A stretch of DNA of 64,000 nt from JAJRQY01 sp965224435. GTDB lineage: Bacteria; Actinomycetota; Acidimicrobiia; Acidimicrobiales; SZUA-35. Location of the stretch: assembly GCA_965224435.1 (NCBI GenBank), contig OZ245048.1:62001-126000 (forward strand). The letters are read 5' to 3'. Below, piece after piece: positions 8,659-19,393 of the stretch (positions are counted from its first letter, which is position 1; each line of letters opens with the position of its first letter). The notes below the pieces were generated by a model, which saw nothing but the letters and a program-made list of their open reading frames with translations, made no database searches and had not been told where the DNA came from. Both the position numbers and the translations under genes were made by a program.

Positions 8659-9006
8659 ATGAGTATCAAGGTTGAAGTCACTGAGTTGGCCGCAGAATTA
8701 GAGCGCTACGGAAACGCTCCGTTCGTGATGACGTCGTCGGGTAAGGGTCGCCCTCACATCATCCAGCTCCTTGTTGGTTTGGTTGACGGCAAGATTGTGG
8801 CCAGGCCGGGGCGGAGCTGTTCGCGTAACATTGCCGTTCAGCCCGAGCTAAGCCTCCTGTGGCCAGCGTTCGCCGAGGGTGAGTACAGCCTGATTGTGGA
8901 TGGTGTCGCCGAGCTGGTTGGTGATGACGCGGTAAGCGATGAGCCTGCGCAGATGATCATCACCCCCACCAGCGGCATTCTGCACCGTCCAGCAACCGAG
9001 GCTTAG
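8659..9006 (+). CDS. pyridoxamine 5'-phosphate oxidase-like flavin/F420 split-barrel protein
   Basis: 115 residues. The sequence runs through the split beta-barrel pattern APFVMTSSGKGRPHIIQLLVGLVDGKIV, RNIAVQPELSLLWP and EYSLIVDGVAEL. Such proteins bind FMN or F420 and include reductases and heme-degrading enzymes; the exact cofactor cannot be told from the sequence. No ribosome-binding site is evident. Divergent from the DUF2867 gene with CATACGTATG repeats between them. Confidence 0.7.
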   Translation: MSIKVEVTELAAELERYGNAPFVMTSSGKGRPHIIQLLVGLVDGKIVARPGRSCSRNIAVQPELSLLWPAFAEGEYSLIVDGVAELVGDDAVSDEPAQMIITPTSGILHRPATEA

Positions 9007-9035
9007 CCGGCAATCTCGTAACCCAGCGGCCGGCT

Positions 9036-10673
9036 CTAGTTGAAGTTGATCAGGCTTGGCTCGTAGTCTTCTGGCGCCTCGAACCCTAAGAGGTTCATTA
9101 TTGTCGCGGTGACGTTGGCTAAGCCAGCGCCTGCAACTGGATCCATGGTGTAATCATTGGCAAGGCCAGCGGCTACGCCCCCGTCATGAATAGCGAACGG
9201 CACCAGGCTGAGGGTGTGTGACGTCTTTGGTGAGCGCACGCCATCCTTCTCGGTGTACATGATGTCGGCGTTGCCATGGTCAGCGGTGTAGATCAAAACC
9301 CCACCAAGTTCATCGATCACCTCAACCAATTCTCCGACACACTGGTCAAGAACCACCATGGCGTCGATGGTGGCAACAAGGTCCCCGGTATGACCAACCA
9401 TGTCACCATTGGGAAAATTCAGTCGACCAAAGTCGTACAGTCCACTTCGCAACATGGTGATTGTCTGGTCGGTGATCTCTCGCAATTTCATGCCTGGTGT
9501 GGTGTTGAACTCGACATTGTCGGATGGGACCTCGACATAGGTTTCCAGCGATTCATCGATATAGCCCGACCGATTGCCATTCCAGAAGTAGGTCATGTGC
9601 CCAAACTTCTGGGTCTCGCTAATAGCGAAGCTCCGGACACCGGCGGCACACAAGTATTCGCCCATGGTGTTGTCGATGGCAGGAGGCTCGACCAGATAGT
9701 TCTTGGGGATCAGGGCATCACCGTCGTATTGCAGCATGCCTGCAAAGAAGACATCAGGATTTCGCCCACGATCAAACGCAGTGAAGTCCGAATCTTCGTA
9801 GGCCTGGGAGATCTCAATTGCCCGGTCGCCGCGGAAGTTGAATAACAAGACCGCGTCGCCATCATTCATGATGCCAACCGGTTGGCCCGAGCCATCAGCA
9901 ATGACGAATGAGTCCAGGTACTGGTCGCCTTTGTCCGACTCGGCATACATGGTCTCGACTGCCACTTTGGCCGAAGTAAACTGACGAGCCTGGGCATGGG
10001 TGTGGCAGTTGTAGCCGCGCTCAACCATGTCCCAATCGGCCTGGTAACGGTCCATGGTGATGTTCATTCGTCCACCACCGGAGGCGATACGGAAGTCTCG
10101 ATCAGGACCATGCTCATTGATCTCAGCCAAGACGTGTTCGGTCTTGGCGATGTAGTCCAACGCTGATCTGGCACCGACATCGCGGCCGTCTAGCAAGATG
10201 TGCAGGCAGACACTTTCCACTCCGTCATCGGCAGCTCGTCGCAGAAGTTGGTGCAGTTGATCCAGGCTTGAATGCACACCACCGTCAGAATGCAGGCCAA
10301 GGAAATGAAGCGTTCCGGAACGGCCACGCTCGATGATGGTCTGCCAAGTCGCGGTTTGGAAGAGGCTGCCATCAGCTAGGGATTGATTGACTAGCTTTGC
10401 TCCCTGGGCAAAGATGCGACCGGCGCCGAGTGCGTTGTGGCCGACCTCACTATTACCCATGTCATCTTCGGAGGGCAGCCCGACCGCAGGACCATGAGCC
10501 AGCAACTCGGTGTAGAACGGGCTTGCGGACAATTGGTCCAATGCGGGTGTGGTTGCTTCGGTCACCGCATTGCTTGGCCCTTGGGGGGCGACACCAACCC
10601 CATCAGCCACGATGACCAGGACGGGACCCTTGCGGGGCGAAAGCTGTGCCAGCTTGTTGAGTTCCAGAGCCAT
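9036..10673 (-). CDS. gpmI: 2,3-bisphosphoglycerate-independent phosphoglycerate mutase
   Basis: 545 residues. It interconverts 3- and 2-phosphoglycerate in glycolysis with two Mn2+ ions and a phosphoserine intermediate. The catalytic Ser lies in DDMGNSEVGHNALGAG. Metal-binding segments VIVADGVG, GDMVGHTGDL and IYTADHGNAD are present, as is the phosphatase-like insert (LHSDGGVHSS, DGRDVGARSA). Full length, standalone, with 107 bp before the GGDEF/EAL gene. Confidence 0.97.
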   Translation of the reverse strand: MALELNKLAQLSPRKGPVLVIVADGVGVAPQGPSNAVTEATTPALDQLSASPFYTELLAHGPAVGLPSEDDMGNSEVGHNALGAGRIFAQGAKLVNQSLADGSLFQTATWQTIIERGRSGTLHFLGLHSDGGVHSSLDQLHQLLRRAADDGVESVCLHILLDGRDVGARSALDYIAKTEHVLAEINEHGPDRDFRIASGGGRMNITMDRYQADWDMVERGYNCHTHAQARQFTSAKVAVETMYAESDKGDQYLDSFVIADGSGQPVGIMNDGDAVLLFNFRGDRAIEISQAYEDSDFTAFDRGRNPDVFFAGMLQYDGDALIPKNYLVEPPAIDNTMGEYLCAAGVRSFAISETQKFGHMTYFWNGNRSGYIDESLETYVEVPSDNVEFNTTPGMKLREITDQTITMLRSGLYDFGRLNFPNGDMVGHTGDLVATIDAMVVLDQCVGELVEVIDELGGVLIYTADHGNADIMYTEKDGVRSPKTSHTLSLVPFAIHDGGVAAGLANDYTMDPVAGAGLANVTATIMNLLGFEAPEDYEPSLINFN

Positions 10674-10780
10674 CGTGACCTCATCCTTGACGAACTCACA
10701 AGTCTAGAGGCGCGGCGGTGGTCCATACCTGCGTTGACGAGCCACAGGCCTTCTCAAGTCTTATTGGTCAGTCCAAGTCA

Positions 10781-12814
10781 TCAGCGCTGAGTCGCGTGAG
10801 GACGTACGAGTTCTGCAGATATGAGTGGCTCGGGGCGATGGAGGTAGTACCCCTGCAGACGAGTGCATTCGAAATCCCGAAGCATCTGTACCTGTTCGAA
10901 GGTCTCAACTCCTTCGGCCACCACTTCCATGTTGAGACGACGAGCCAGCGATACCACGGCCTCAACGATGGTGGCGTTGACGGTGTCTGTATCCAGCGAT
11001 TCAACGAAGCCGCGATCGATTTTCACGATGTCGAATGGAAGGTCACGAAGGTATCCCAACCCGGAGGATCCTTTCCCGAAGTCATCCATGGCAAGCCGGA
11101 ATCCAAGACCACGAAGGTTGCGGAGCATGTCGGCGGTGCGGTCAATACTGTCCAACAAGGTGGTCTCGGTGATCTCCAAGACGATCTGTGATGGATTGAC
11201 GTTGTAGAACTCCACCTCAGACATGAGCCGGCCGGCCAGGCGGGGGTCGATGAGCTGAGCCGGTGAAATGTTGATGGACAGGGTGCTGTTTGGTAGAGAC
11301 TGCAGCCAAGGATTGAGCAGGCTCAGAGATCGACTCAGTACCCGATCGCCGAGCTCCCCCATCAGGCCGATCTCCTCGGCAACCCCCAGGAATTCATCGG
11401 GGTACACCATCCCTCTTGTTGGGTGTTCCCAGCGAACCAGCGCCTCGACTCCGGCCAGTTGCAGATTCTTAGCGTAGTAGATCCCTTGCACCGCAACGTC
11501 GAACTGATCTTCGCTGATGGCGAGCCGCAGGTCGTCTTCGAGCTCGTACCTCTGACTGACCTTGGCTCGAAGTACTTCATCAAAAACTACAATTCGGTTT
11601 CGACCTAGGTGCTTTGCTCGGTATCCGGCAGCGTCGGCTTCGGACAACAGTTCAGATGTGGTGTGGGTTTCTGATGTTCCCACCGCGACCCCGATCGAAC
11701 ATGGGGTGTGGAGAACCCGGTGATCAATGATGAATGGTTCGGACATTGACCGTAGCAATGATCGGCAAGCTGCCTCTACCTGGATGACGTCGGCGCCGGC
11801 GTAGACAATGCAGAATTCGTCACCGCCGAGTCGAGCCAGGAAGTCGTCAGGTCGAATTGAGCCAGCGAGTCGTTTTGCTACTGCCTTCAGCAGATCATCG
11901 CCAACGGCGTGTCCCAGGCTGTCGTTGATGAGTTTGAACTTGTCTAGGTCGAGAAAGGCGATAGCCGTGGCGGTTTCTGTGGCGAGGGCTTGGGCCAGGT
12001 AGTCGTTGAAGGCGGCTCGGTTCGCTAATCCGGTGAGACCGTCGGAGCTGGCTTGGCGGCGTAACTTCTCGCTGAGAAGATGCTCGTCTGTTGTGTCGTG
12101 GGCGGCGACGAACAGGGTGTTGGGACTGTTACTGGTCTGGATCCGCATGGACAGGGCTCGTTGTTGTCCAGCCGCCTCGACCTGCACCATCAAGCGGTCT
12201 TCCTGCTGACCAGACATCAGATTCGCGAGGCTCTTGTTGAATAACTCGCGGTGGTCATTCAGCTTGAGCACGTCGGCCAGCAAACAATCGGCCACCTCGT
12301 CCTCGCGCTTGCCAACGAAATGCTCAAACGCGGCATTGACGTGGGTGATCACGCCCCGACAGTCCAGGGTGGCAAACAGATCACTGGACATGGTGAAGAA
12401 CTGCTGAGCGATTTCAAGATCTCGCTGGGTGGCGGTCTCCTTGGTGATATCTCGTTCGACGGTAAAAACCAGTTCGTTCTCAAAATCAAGAACGGTGAGA
12501 CAGTCAAAATCGATCCGGCGGCCCTCTGCGCCTAGCGCGGCGATCTGGTAGCGAGCCGTACCGTTTCCATCCACCAGCATTTGGGGAATCTGATCAAAGG
12601 TGTCCAAACCATCGGGATGAATGAGATCTCGAATGGAGGTTCCGGCCACCTCCTCTTGGGTGAGTCCATGAAGCCGAGCGCCAGCCTTGTTGGCCTGCAC
12701 AATCCGCCCACGAAGGGTGGACACCAGGAAGACATCCTCGCTGAGTTCAGCCAGGCGGTGCAGGTGTTGGATTCTTGGCAGGTCGTGGCCGGCTTGTGTT
12801 GGTTCGGTTGGCAT
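10781..12814 (-). CDS. PAS-PAS-GGDEF-EAL cyclic-di-GMP enzyme
   Basis: 677 residues. Two PAS sensor domains (about 15-130 and 135-250) precede a GGDEF domain (about 255-415, ARLGGDEFCIVYAG intact) and an EAL domain (about 430-670, GVEALVRWEHP, with metal-site segments SINISPAQL, EITET and DDFGKGSSGL). Both catalytic signatures look intact, so it may make and break c-di-GMP. No transmembrane helix, so it is a cytoplasmic sensor. It follows the glutamate dehydrogenase gene by 46 bp on the same strand. Confidence 0.93.
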   Translation of the reverse strand: MPTEPTQAGHDLPRIQHLHRLAELSEDVFLVSTLRGRIVQANKAGARLHGLTQEEVAGTSIRDLIHPDGLDTFDQIPQMLVDGNGTARYQIAALGAEGRRIDFDCLTVLDFENELVFTVERDITKETATQRDLEIAQQFFTMSSDLFATLDCRGVITHVNAAFEHFVGKREDEVADCLLADVLKLNDHRELFNKSLANLMSGQQEDRLMVQVEAAGQQRALSMRIQTSNSPNTLFVAAHDTTDEHLLSEKLRRQASSDGLTGLANRAAFNDYLAQALATETATAIAFLDLDKFKLINDSLGHAVGDDLLKAVAKRLAGSIRPDDFLARLGGDEFCIVYAGADVIQVEAACRSLLRSMSEPFIIDHRVLHTPCSIGVAVGTSETHTTSELLSEADAAGYRAKHLGRNRIVVFDEVLRAKVSQRYELEDDLRLAISEDQFDVAVQGIYYAKNLQLAGVEALVRWEHPTRGMVYPDEFLGVAEEIGLMGELGDRVLSRSLSLLNPWLQSLPNSTLSINISPAQLIDPRLAGRLMSEVEFYNVNPSQIVLEITETTLLDSIDRTADMLRNLRGLGFRLAMDDFGKGSSGLGYLRDLPFDIVKIDRGFVESLDTDTVNATIVEAVVSLARRLNMEVVAEGVETFEQVQMLRDFECTRLQGYYLHRPEPLISAELVRPHATQR

Positions 12815-12860
12815 GAATTGTTACGGGTTGCTACGTATTGATGGTGAGTGAGTTGTGTCG

Positions 12861-15800
12861 TTAGCGGGCTCGACTGAGTTGGCGCAAGGCCCGAAGGGCG
12901 ACAGAGATCTGGGCAAGGTCGTGATCTCCAGCGCTTTGGATTTCGCCGAAGGTCTGGCGACAGCGTCGAGCTGAGACCACATGATGAGCGAGCCAATGTT
13001 CGACAAGTTGGTTCGGCGCTTCATCCTCTTCTGCTCCGGCCCAGGTTGCGATAGCAGAGGTGACTTCGGCGTGCTCGAAGAAGAACTCATCTCGAAGTGC
13101 GCTTCGGGCCAGGGTCTGCCAGTGATCATCTCGAGGAAGGTCGACGATCTGTCCTCGTAGCCAAGGTAGATCCAGGTGAAGGTCAATCGATGCGTGAATT
13201 GCGGCTACCCGTTCGAGGTCACAGTTGGTTTGACTGGCGACGTTAGCCAGGTCCAGGGAGCCGAAGGCCTTACCCAACATGGCTACCTTGTGGGCCAGTT
13301 TTTCAGGCACACCGGTGTCGATGAAGGCCTGGGCCATGGCGTAGCTTTCTTCGTCCTCCAATGTCTCGTTCAGGATTTCGACGGAATCTCGGTAGGTGCC
13401 AACAACGGCGTCAATCTTCAGGGGCTGAGACTCATTGCGAAGCAGCCACCGGGTTGCGCGTTCTCCAAGACGAATGACCTCCTGGACGGTGATGGTTTGT
13501 ACCTCGGCCGGAACTTGGGAATCGAGTGAGCTGATCTCCTGCATGATGGGAGCCAGGTCATAGATTTGCCAAGCCGCGGCGTGGGCCGTGGCGATGTCGG
13601 CCACGGTGGCTGAGGTCTCACCGACGAGACGATGAACCATGGTGATTCCACCGCGGTTCACGACGTCGTTCGCTACCAGGGTTGCCACCAGTTCGTTCCG
13701 CAGCGGGTGATTGAGTGAGCGAACTGGGAAACGATTCGTCACGGCCTTCGGGAAGTAGTCAAGAATGGTCTGATCAAAGGACGGGCTCAGCGGAAGGTCA
13801 GATTCACGGAGCTGATCGGAAACCAGATTTTTGGTATAGGCCATAAGTACAGCCAGTTCTGGCTGGGTCAGGCCCTTACCGTTGCTTGCGCGCTCGACCA
13901 TTTCGGCTGTTGTTGGCAATCCCTCCAACTCCCGATCAAGTCCAGCTTCGTGCTTCAAGCAGTCCATCAGACGATCGTGAACGGCGACCATGCCCGCAGC
14001 TTCAAAGTCGGCTACTGCCAGAGCCCCAGTCTGCGCATAGTTGCTGGCCAGCACGTGGTCACAGACCTCGTTGGCAAGAGAGCCAAGCAAGTCGTCGCGC
14101 TGCTTTCGAGTGATGTCGCCATCGGCTTCAGCCTGAGCCATCAGGATCTTCAGATTCACTTCGTGGTCCGAACAGTCAACGCCACCGGAGTTATCAATGG
14201 CGTCAGTATTGATATGCCCCCCGTTGAGAGCGTATTCAATACGGGCTTGCTGGGTGAAACCAAGGTTGCCGCCCTCGCCAACGACCCGACAGCGAAGCTC
14301 GCTGCCGTCTACTCGGATCGCATCGTTATTGCGGTCACCAACATTGGTATTGCTCTCTGTCGATGCCTTGGCGTAGGTGCCGATGCCGCCGTTCCAGAGG
14401 AGGTCGACCGGAGCCAACAAGATTGCTTGCATCAACTCATTCGGAGTCATGGTTGTGACACCGCTGGGGAGATCCAGAACCTGGATGATTTCGGGGCTGA
14501 GCTCGATCGACTTGGCATTTCGGGAGAATACGGCTCCACCTTCGGATATGAGTTCGGTGTTGTAGTCCTCCCAGCTGGAGCGGGGAAGATCAAACAGTCG
14601 CTGACGTTCGACGAAGGAAGCCCCGGCGTCCGGGCTTGGATCGATGAAGATGTTGCGATGATCAAAGGCGGCGACGAGACGCGCCTTGTTGGAGCGAAGG
14701 AGCCCGTTTCCAAAGACATCGCCAGACATGTCGCCGATACCCACCACAGTGAACTCGTCTTCAGAAACGTTCAGATCCAGGTCTCGGAAATGTCGTTCGA
14801 CTGAGACCCAGGCACCGCGGGCGGTGATGGCGAGGGCTTTGTGGTCATAGCCAACCGAGCCGCCAGAGGCGAAGGCGTCATCCAGCCAGAAGCCGCGAGC
14901 TGCGGCAATCCCATTGGCAATGTCAGAGAAGGTCGCCGTTCCCTTGTCGGCGGCGACGACAAGATACGGGTCGTCCTCGTCGTGGCGAACAACATCGACC
15001 GGAGGAACGATCCTGCCTTCGACCAGGTTGTCCGTGATGTCTAACAAGGCGCCAATAAAGATCTCGTAGCAGGCAACGACCTCAGCCATAACGGTGTCTC
15101 GGTCGCCCGTTGGTAGTTGTTTGGCCACGAAGCCACCCTTTGCTCCGGCGGGAACAATGACGGAGTTCTTGACCGACTGGGCCTTCATCAGGCCCAGAAT
15201 TTCAGTACGGAAGTCTTCCATCCTGTCTGACCAACGCAAGCCGCCGCGGGCAACCTTGGCGGTGCGCAGGTGAACACCTTCGGTTCGCGGACTGTAGACA
15301 AATACCTCGGCCAACGGAACGGGCCTGGGGATATCGGGAATGGTTCGCGGGTCGAGCTTGAGGGCAAGTGCGGCGCGATCTGACCAAGCGGGAGTCTGCC
15401 AATGGTTTGTTCGTTTGGTGGCGGAGATGAGGGAAACGAATGAGCGCAGGATCTGGTCAGCATCCAGGCTTTCAACCTGGTCAATGGCTTCAAGAACCTC
15501 GGCGTTCAGGTGGTCAGCCAGTTCGGCGCTGTGGTTCTGGGGGTGGAACTTTGCGGCGAAGAGATCAGTTAGCAGAGACGCGATTCGTGGATTCTGATTC
15601 ACGGTGTCCATTACGTAGGACTGGCTGAAGTGGCTTCCGATCTGCAGCAGGTAGCGGGAGTAAGCCCGAAGAACCAGCACGCCTCGCCAGCCAAGCTCCG
15701 CCGTGGTGATGAGGTTGGCGTAGTTGTCGCTTTCGGCCTTTCCTGTCCAGACGGCAAGAACGGCTTCGCGTACTCGCTCGCGCCCGGCCGCATCCAGATC

Positions 15801-17807
15801 CTGGCTGACCTCGATGCCAATGTCGTAGATGTAGCGGGTCTGCTCGCCGTCAACTCGTACTTCGTAGGGACGTTCGTCGATGACCGTGGCGCCAAGATCG
15901 TGAAGTAGCGGGATGAACTGGGTGAGTGTGACGGGCTTGTCATCGCAGTACAACTTGCAGCGCAATGCTGACCCGGTTGCATCTGTCTTGCCGCCCTGCA
16001 GTGGACCCGCGTTCAATGTGCGGTGCAGTCGTACATCGACGGATCCGGAATCGAGGGTGTCAAGCCGTGCGATGTCAGCAACCGCTGACTCGGCGGGCAC
16101 ATCGCTGCGATAGCTGGTGGAGAATGCTTGGCAGTACCGGCCAAATGCTGCCAGGCCCGACTCCTCACCATTGCTCTCCACTAAGGCGATACGAAGGTCG
16201 TCACTCCAGCTCTTGATGACGCGGTTGAGTCGGCTTTCTACCGCGGATAGTTCTGGTAGGTCTTGTCCCTTGCTGGGGTCGGTGTAGATCACCAGGTGAA
16301 GGCGGGCCAGGGGAGAGTCGGAGATTTCGGTCGAGAATCGAACGGAAGTGCCTTGGTAGGCCTTCATCAGGATCCGTTCGATCTCCAAGCGAACGTCGGT
16401 GCTGTGGCGATCCCGAGGGACGAACACGAGGCAGGATAAGAAGCGTCCAAAGTCATCTCGGCGTTGCAAGAGGCTGACTTGTCGCCGGTCCCGCAGGTTG
16501 AGGACGTCTTGCACCATCTGTTCAAGACAGACAATGTCGGCTTGGAAGAGCTCGTCACGGGGGTAGGTCTGGAGCACATTAAGTAGACGACTCCGGTCGT
16601 GACTTCCAGCGTTAAAGTCGGCTCGCCGAATGAGTTCGGCGACCTTTTCTCGAACGACAGGGATGTCTTGAACTCGTCCGCTATAGACGTTGGATGTGAA
16701 CAGACCCAAGAAGCGGCGTTCCCCGATGACCTTGCCTTCTGGACTGAGTTCCTTGATGCCGATGTAGTCCAGGGGCACGGAGCGATGCACGGTGGCGTTG
16801 CTGTTGGCCTTGGTCAGATTGAGAATTCGGGGTTGGCGGGCGAGGCGGGTTGTTTCTTCAGGCAGGTCGGCGAAGCTGCGGGTGACAGCTTTGTTTTGTC
16901 GGAGGGTGCCAAGACCAGTTTCTGGTCGGGATGTGGAACTCGGCGAAGCCGCATTGGCTCGTGTCGCAGTGCTGTCGTTGTCCGCCGCCGTGGACTGGTC
17001 ATTGAAGCTGTACTCGCGGTAGCCCATGAAGGTGAAGGCGCCAGCTTCCATCCAGCGAAGTAGTTCAGCTACCTCACCCGGACCGGTACCAACCGACGCT
17101 TCGAATCGTGGCGATCCGGCATCTTCTTCTGCTTCCCACTCATCAAGTTCGCGGGCGATAGCCAATGCCTTTTCGCGCATCGGCTTCCAGTCCTGGACTA
17201 CACAACGAACACTCCGTAGGACGGTGGATATCTGTTCTTGCAGTTCTCGTTGATCATTGCTCGAGGTGATGCGGTCAATTTCGATATGCAGGTATGACTC
17301 AAGAGAGCCTTCAGTGCTATCGGCTTCTGCCGGATCAGTCATGGCCAGCATCGAACCCCAGTCATCACGACTGACAGCCATGATGGGATGGGCGAGCAGG
17401 TGGACATGGATGTTGTTGGACTCCAAGAGAGAGAGAACGGAATCGACGATGAAGGGAGAGTCGTCGGTTACCACATTGATGGTGGTGTGGGATGAGTTCC
17501 AGCCGTCCTCTTCAGAGTTGGGGTTGAAGACTCGGACGAGGGCCTCGCTGGCACTGCGTTGGGAGCCGAGTCCCCAGTGACCGATGGCTGCTCCCAGTAG
17601 GTCAGCCGGTTCATGTTCGGCGATGTCTTGGGGCGAGACGCGTCGGTAGTAGAGGCGGATCAAGGCTTCGATGTCGGCTGAACTCACTCCTCGTAGGTGA
17701 GTCTGCGCAGTCTCAATGGCGGCGTCCACTGATGCTTCCTTGAGTTGCTCGGCCTTACCGAGATTGGTCTGCTCTGTTCGGTCTGGTGATCCTGTGCCGC
17801 TGCGCAT
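12861..17807 (-). CDS. NAD-specific glutamate dehydrogenase, 180-kDa class
   Basis: About 1648 residues, the size of the large L-180 class found in mycobacteria and other actinobacteria; it converts glutamate to 2-oxoglutarate and ammonium. The long N-terminal regulatory part with ACT-like segments is followed by the catalytic core around residues 770-1200 (GLRWSDRMEDFRTEILGLM, VIVPAGAKGGFVAK, VGIGDMSGDVFGNG, GEGGNLGFTQ) and a C-terminal helical domain. The ATG at 17807 is preferred because AAGGGA lies just upstream; a GTG at 17828 would add seven residues. Possibly co-transcribed with the c-di-GMP gene downstream. Confidence 0.95.
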   Translation of the reverse strand: MRSGTGSPDRTEQTNLGKAEQLKEASVDAAIETAQTHLRGVSSADIEALIRLYYRRVSPQDIAEHEPADLLGAAIGHWGLGSQRSASEALVRVFNPNSEEDGWNSSHTTINVVTDDSPFIVDSVLSLLESNNIHVHLLAHPIMAVSRDDWGSMLAMTDPAEADSTEGSLESYLHIEIDRITSSNDQRELQEQISTVLRSVRCVVQDWKPMREKALAIARELDEWEAEEDAGSPRFEASVGTGPGEVAELLRWMEAGAFTFMGYREYSFNDQSTAADNDSTATRANAASPSSTSRPETGLGTLRQNKAVTRSFADLPEETTRLARQPRILNLTKANSNATVHRSVPLDYIGIKELSPEGKVIGERRFLGLFTSNVYSGRVQDIPVVREKVAELIRRADFNAGSHDRSRLLNVLQTYPRDELFQADIVCLEQMVQDVLNLRDRRQVSLLQRRDDFGRFLSCLVFVPRDRHSTDVRLEIERILMKAYQGTSVRFSTEISDSPLARLHLVIYTDPSKGQDLPELSAVESRLNRVIKSWSDDLRIALVESNGEESGLAAFGRYCQAFSTSYRSDVPAESAVADIARLDTLDSGSVDVRLHRTLNAGPLQGGKTDATGSALRCKLYCDDKPVTLTQFIPLLHDLGATVIDERPYEVRVDGEQTRYIYDIGIEVSQDLDAAGRERVREAVLAVWTGKAESDNYANLITTAELGWRGVLVLRAYSRYLLQIGSHFSQSYVMDTVNQNPRIASLLTDLFAAKFHPQNHSAELADHLNAEVLEAIDQVESLDADQILRSFVSLISATKRTNHWQTPAWSDRAALALKLDPRTIPDIPRPVPLAEVFVYSPRTEGVHLRTAKVARGGLRWSDRMEDFRTEILGLMKAQSVKNSVIVPAGAKGGFVAKQLPTGDRDTVMAEVVACYEIFIGALLDITDNLVEGRIVPPVDVVRHDEDDPYLVVAADKGTATFSDIANGIAAARGFWLDDAFASGGSVGYDHKALAITARGAWVSVERHFRDLDLNVSEDEFTVVGIGDMSGDVFGNGLLRSNKARLVAAFDHRNIFIDPSPDAGASFVERQRLFDLPRSSWEDYNTELISEGGAVFSRNAKSIELSPEIIQVLDLPSGVTTMTPNELMQAILLAPVDLLWNGGIGTYAKASTESNTNVGDRNNDAIRVDGSELRCRVVGEGGNLGFTQQARIEYALNGGHINTDAIDNSGGVDCSDHEVNLKILMAQAEADGDITRKQRDDLLGSLANEVCDHVLASNYAQTGALAVADFEAAGMVAVHDRLMDCLKHEAGLDRELEGLPTTAEMVERASNGKGLTQPELAVLMAYTKNLVSDQLRESDLPLSPSFDQTILDYFPKAVTNRFPVRSLNHPLRNELVATLVANDVVNRGGITMVHRLVGETSATVADIATAHAAAWQIYDLAPIMQEISSLDSQVPAEVQTITVQEVIRLGERATRWLLRNESQPLKIDAVVGTYRDSVEILNETLEDEESYAMAQAFIDTGVPEKLAHKVAMLGKAFGSLDLANVASQTNCDLERVAAIHASIDLHLDLPWLRGQIVDLPRDDHWQTLARSALRDEFFFEHAEVTSAIATWAGAEEDEAPNQLVEHWLAHHVVSARRCRQTFGEIQSAGDHDLAQISVALRALRQLSRAR

Positions 17808-17941
17808 CGGTGTTCCCTTGATCCTCACGCGCCGACCTAGCTAAAGTAAGCGCTCGTTCTACCAAGTACGGCTACTTACAGGGCTGGATAAGATTTTCGG
17901 TGCAGATTCATCCCCAAACATCGGGGCGGGTTCTGTCGTGA

Positions 17942-19267
17942 CTACCCGATCTGGACGCCAGCCACCCAAACCTTGTCGATGTCGGCTGGTCGAGTGAGAC
18001 GAACAAGTTTCTCGAACCAGCGGGCGTCATCATCCAGATCCCAACGCCGCAGTGGACTTGTCGAGTTCCGAGCTGGATCGACCACGAACGCATCGAACTG
18101 ACGACCGACTTCGATCAGGCCAATAGGAGCATCCAGCAGGTTTGCTCCGCCCATTGTTGCCATCCAGAAGGCGGCGATGGTGTCGATCCGACTGTCGGCA
18201 ACGCCACGCTCTGATTTGGCAAGCCTGGCATCAACACCGTCCTCTAGGTGACGTGAGACAGTGACGGCATGAGCACATTGGGCGAGCAGGCCAGGTTCGG
18301 AACCGCCAGCAATATCGGTGCCCAAACCAACATGCACGCCGGCTTCTAGGGCTCGATGAGCCGGGAAGACGGCATCTCCGAAGTAGGCGTTGGAGAGGGG
18401 ACAGTGGGCGATGCCAGCACCAGACTTAGCCAGGAGTGCGAGATCTGAGTTGCTGACATGGTCGGCGTGAGCCAGCACGGTTCCGGATTGGATGAGGCCA
18501 AAACGGTTCAGAGACTCGGTGTCGCTGATGCCGTGACGTTCGAGCACATAGCCGTGTTCCCAGTCAGATTCTGAGCAATGGGTTTGGATTCGGACACCGG
18601 TTTCTGCCGCCAATTGGCTGAGCCCGGTGAGCAGCTCGTCGCTGCAGGCGGGGATGAAGCGCGGTGTGATGATGGGCTGGACGAGATCGGACCTGAGGGC
18701 TTGGATCTGTTCGATTGAGGTTCGAGAATCAGCTATTCCAGATTGTGCGGTGGCATCGCGATACCAGTCAGGGGTGCCTGTTGGGTGGTCCATGGCTACT
18801 CGGCCGACAAGGGCCCGCTGTCCCAGGTCGGCACAGGTCTTGGCCAGCAGGGTGGTTGCGGCCAGGTCTTGGGTGGCGTAGTAGACGGCAGTGGTGGTGC
18901 CGTGGCCGAGCAAGGTTGTGACCAGATCGGTCCAGACTTCGGCGGCGAAGACAAGGTCGGTGAATCGAGCTTCGAGCGGGAAGGTGTAATCAAAGAGCCA
19001 TTGCTCGAGCGGCAGGTCAAGGCCAGTGCCGAGCTGAGGCCATTGGGGGGCGTGAATATGCAGGTCAATCATGCCTGGCAACAAGATGGAGTTGGGGTTC
19101 AGGGTGATGTCGATCTTGCCTGTGAAGGTTGAGCTCGGCTCGATTCCGGTGATCGTTCCCGAGTCAGCGGTTCCGGATTTGTCAACGGTGATAACAACAT
19201 CGTCCAGGACTTGCAAATGATCCCGGGTTGGGGTTTGCATCACGGTTGCTCGCACGGTGAACGTCAT
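17942..19267 (-). CDS. guaD: guanine deaminase
   Basis: 441 residues of the amidohydrolase superfamily. Zinc ligands are visible in DLHIHAPQ (HxH), QTHCSESDWEH, AHADHVS and GLGTDIAGG (final Asp). The stretch PQLGTGLDLPLEQWLFDYTFP and the HCPLSNAYFGDAVFP motif are characteristic of guanine deaminases, which convert guanine to xanthine plus ammonia. Divergent from the patatin gene, with 126 bp between the starts. Confidence 0.93.
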   Translation of the reverse strand: MTFTVRATVMQTPTRDHLQVLDDVVITVDKSGTADSGTITGIEPSSTFTGKIDITLNPNSILLPGMIDLHIHAPQWPQLGTGLDLPLEQWLFDYTFPLEARFTDLVFAAEVWTDLVTTLLGHGTTTAVYYATQDLAATTLLAKTCADLGQRALVGRVAMDHPTGTPDWYRDATAQSGIADSRTSIEQIQALRSDLVQPIITPRFIPACSDELLTGLSQLAAETGVRIQTHCSESDWEHGYVLERHGISDTESLNRFGLIQSGTVLAHADHVSNSDLALLAKSGAGIAHCPLSNAYFGDAVFPAHRALEAGVHVGLGTDIAGGSEPGLLAQCAHAVTVSRHLEDGVDARLAKSERGVADSRIDTIAAFWMATMGGANLLDAPIGLIEVGRQFDAFVVDPARNSTSPLRRWDLDDDARWFEKLVRLTRPADIDKVWVAGVQIG

Positions 19268-19393
19268 GGCTTTACCTGATGGGTCACAGCTGGCAGTGTC
19301 ATTGTCTGAACTCTAATTCCAGTTGTGGTGATATCACTCTGGCAGAGTGGTAGGGAAATTGGCTGAGCATGTGTGCTCTGAAAGGTCTTGCTG

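Noticed and set aside
19328..19337. Palindrome GTGATATCAC between guaD and the patatin gene
   Set aside because: A lone 10-bp palindrome with no second copy and no nearby regulator; likely chance.
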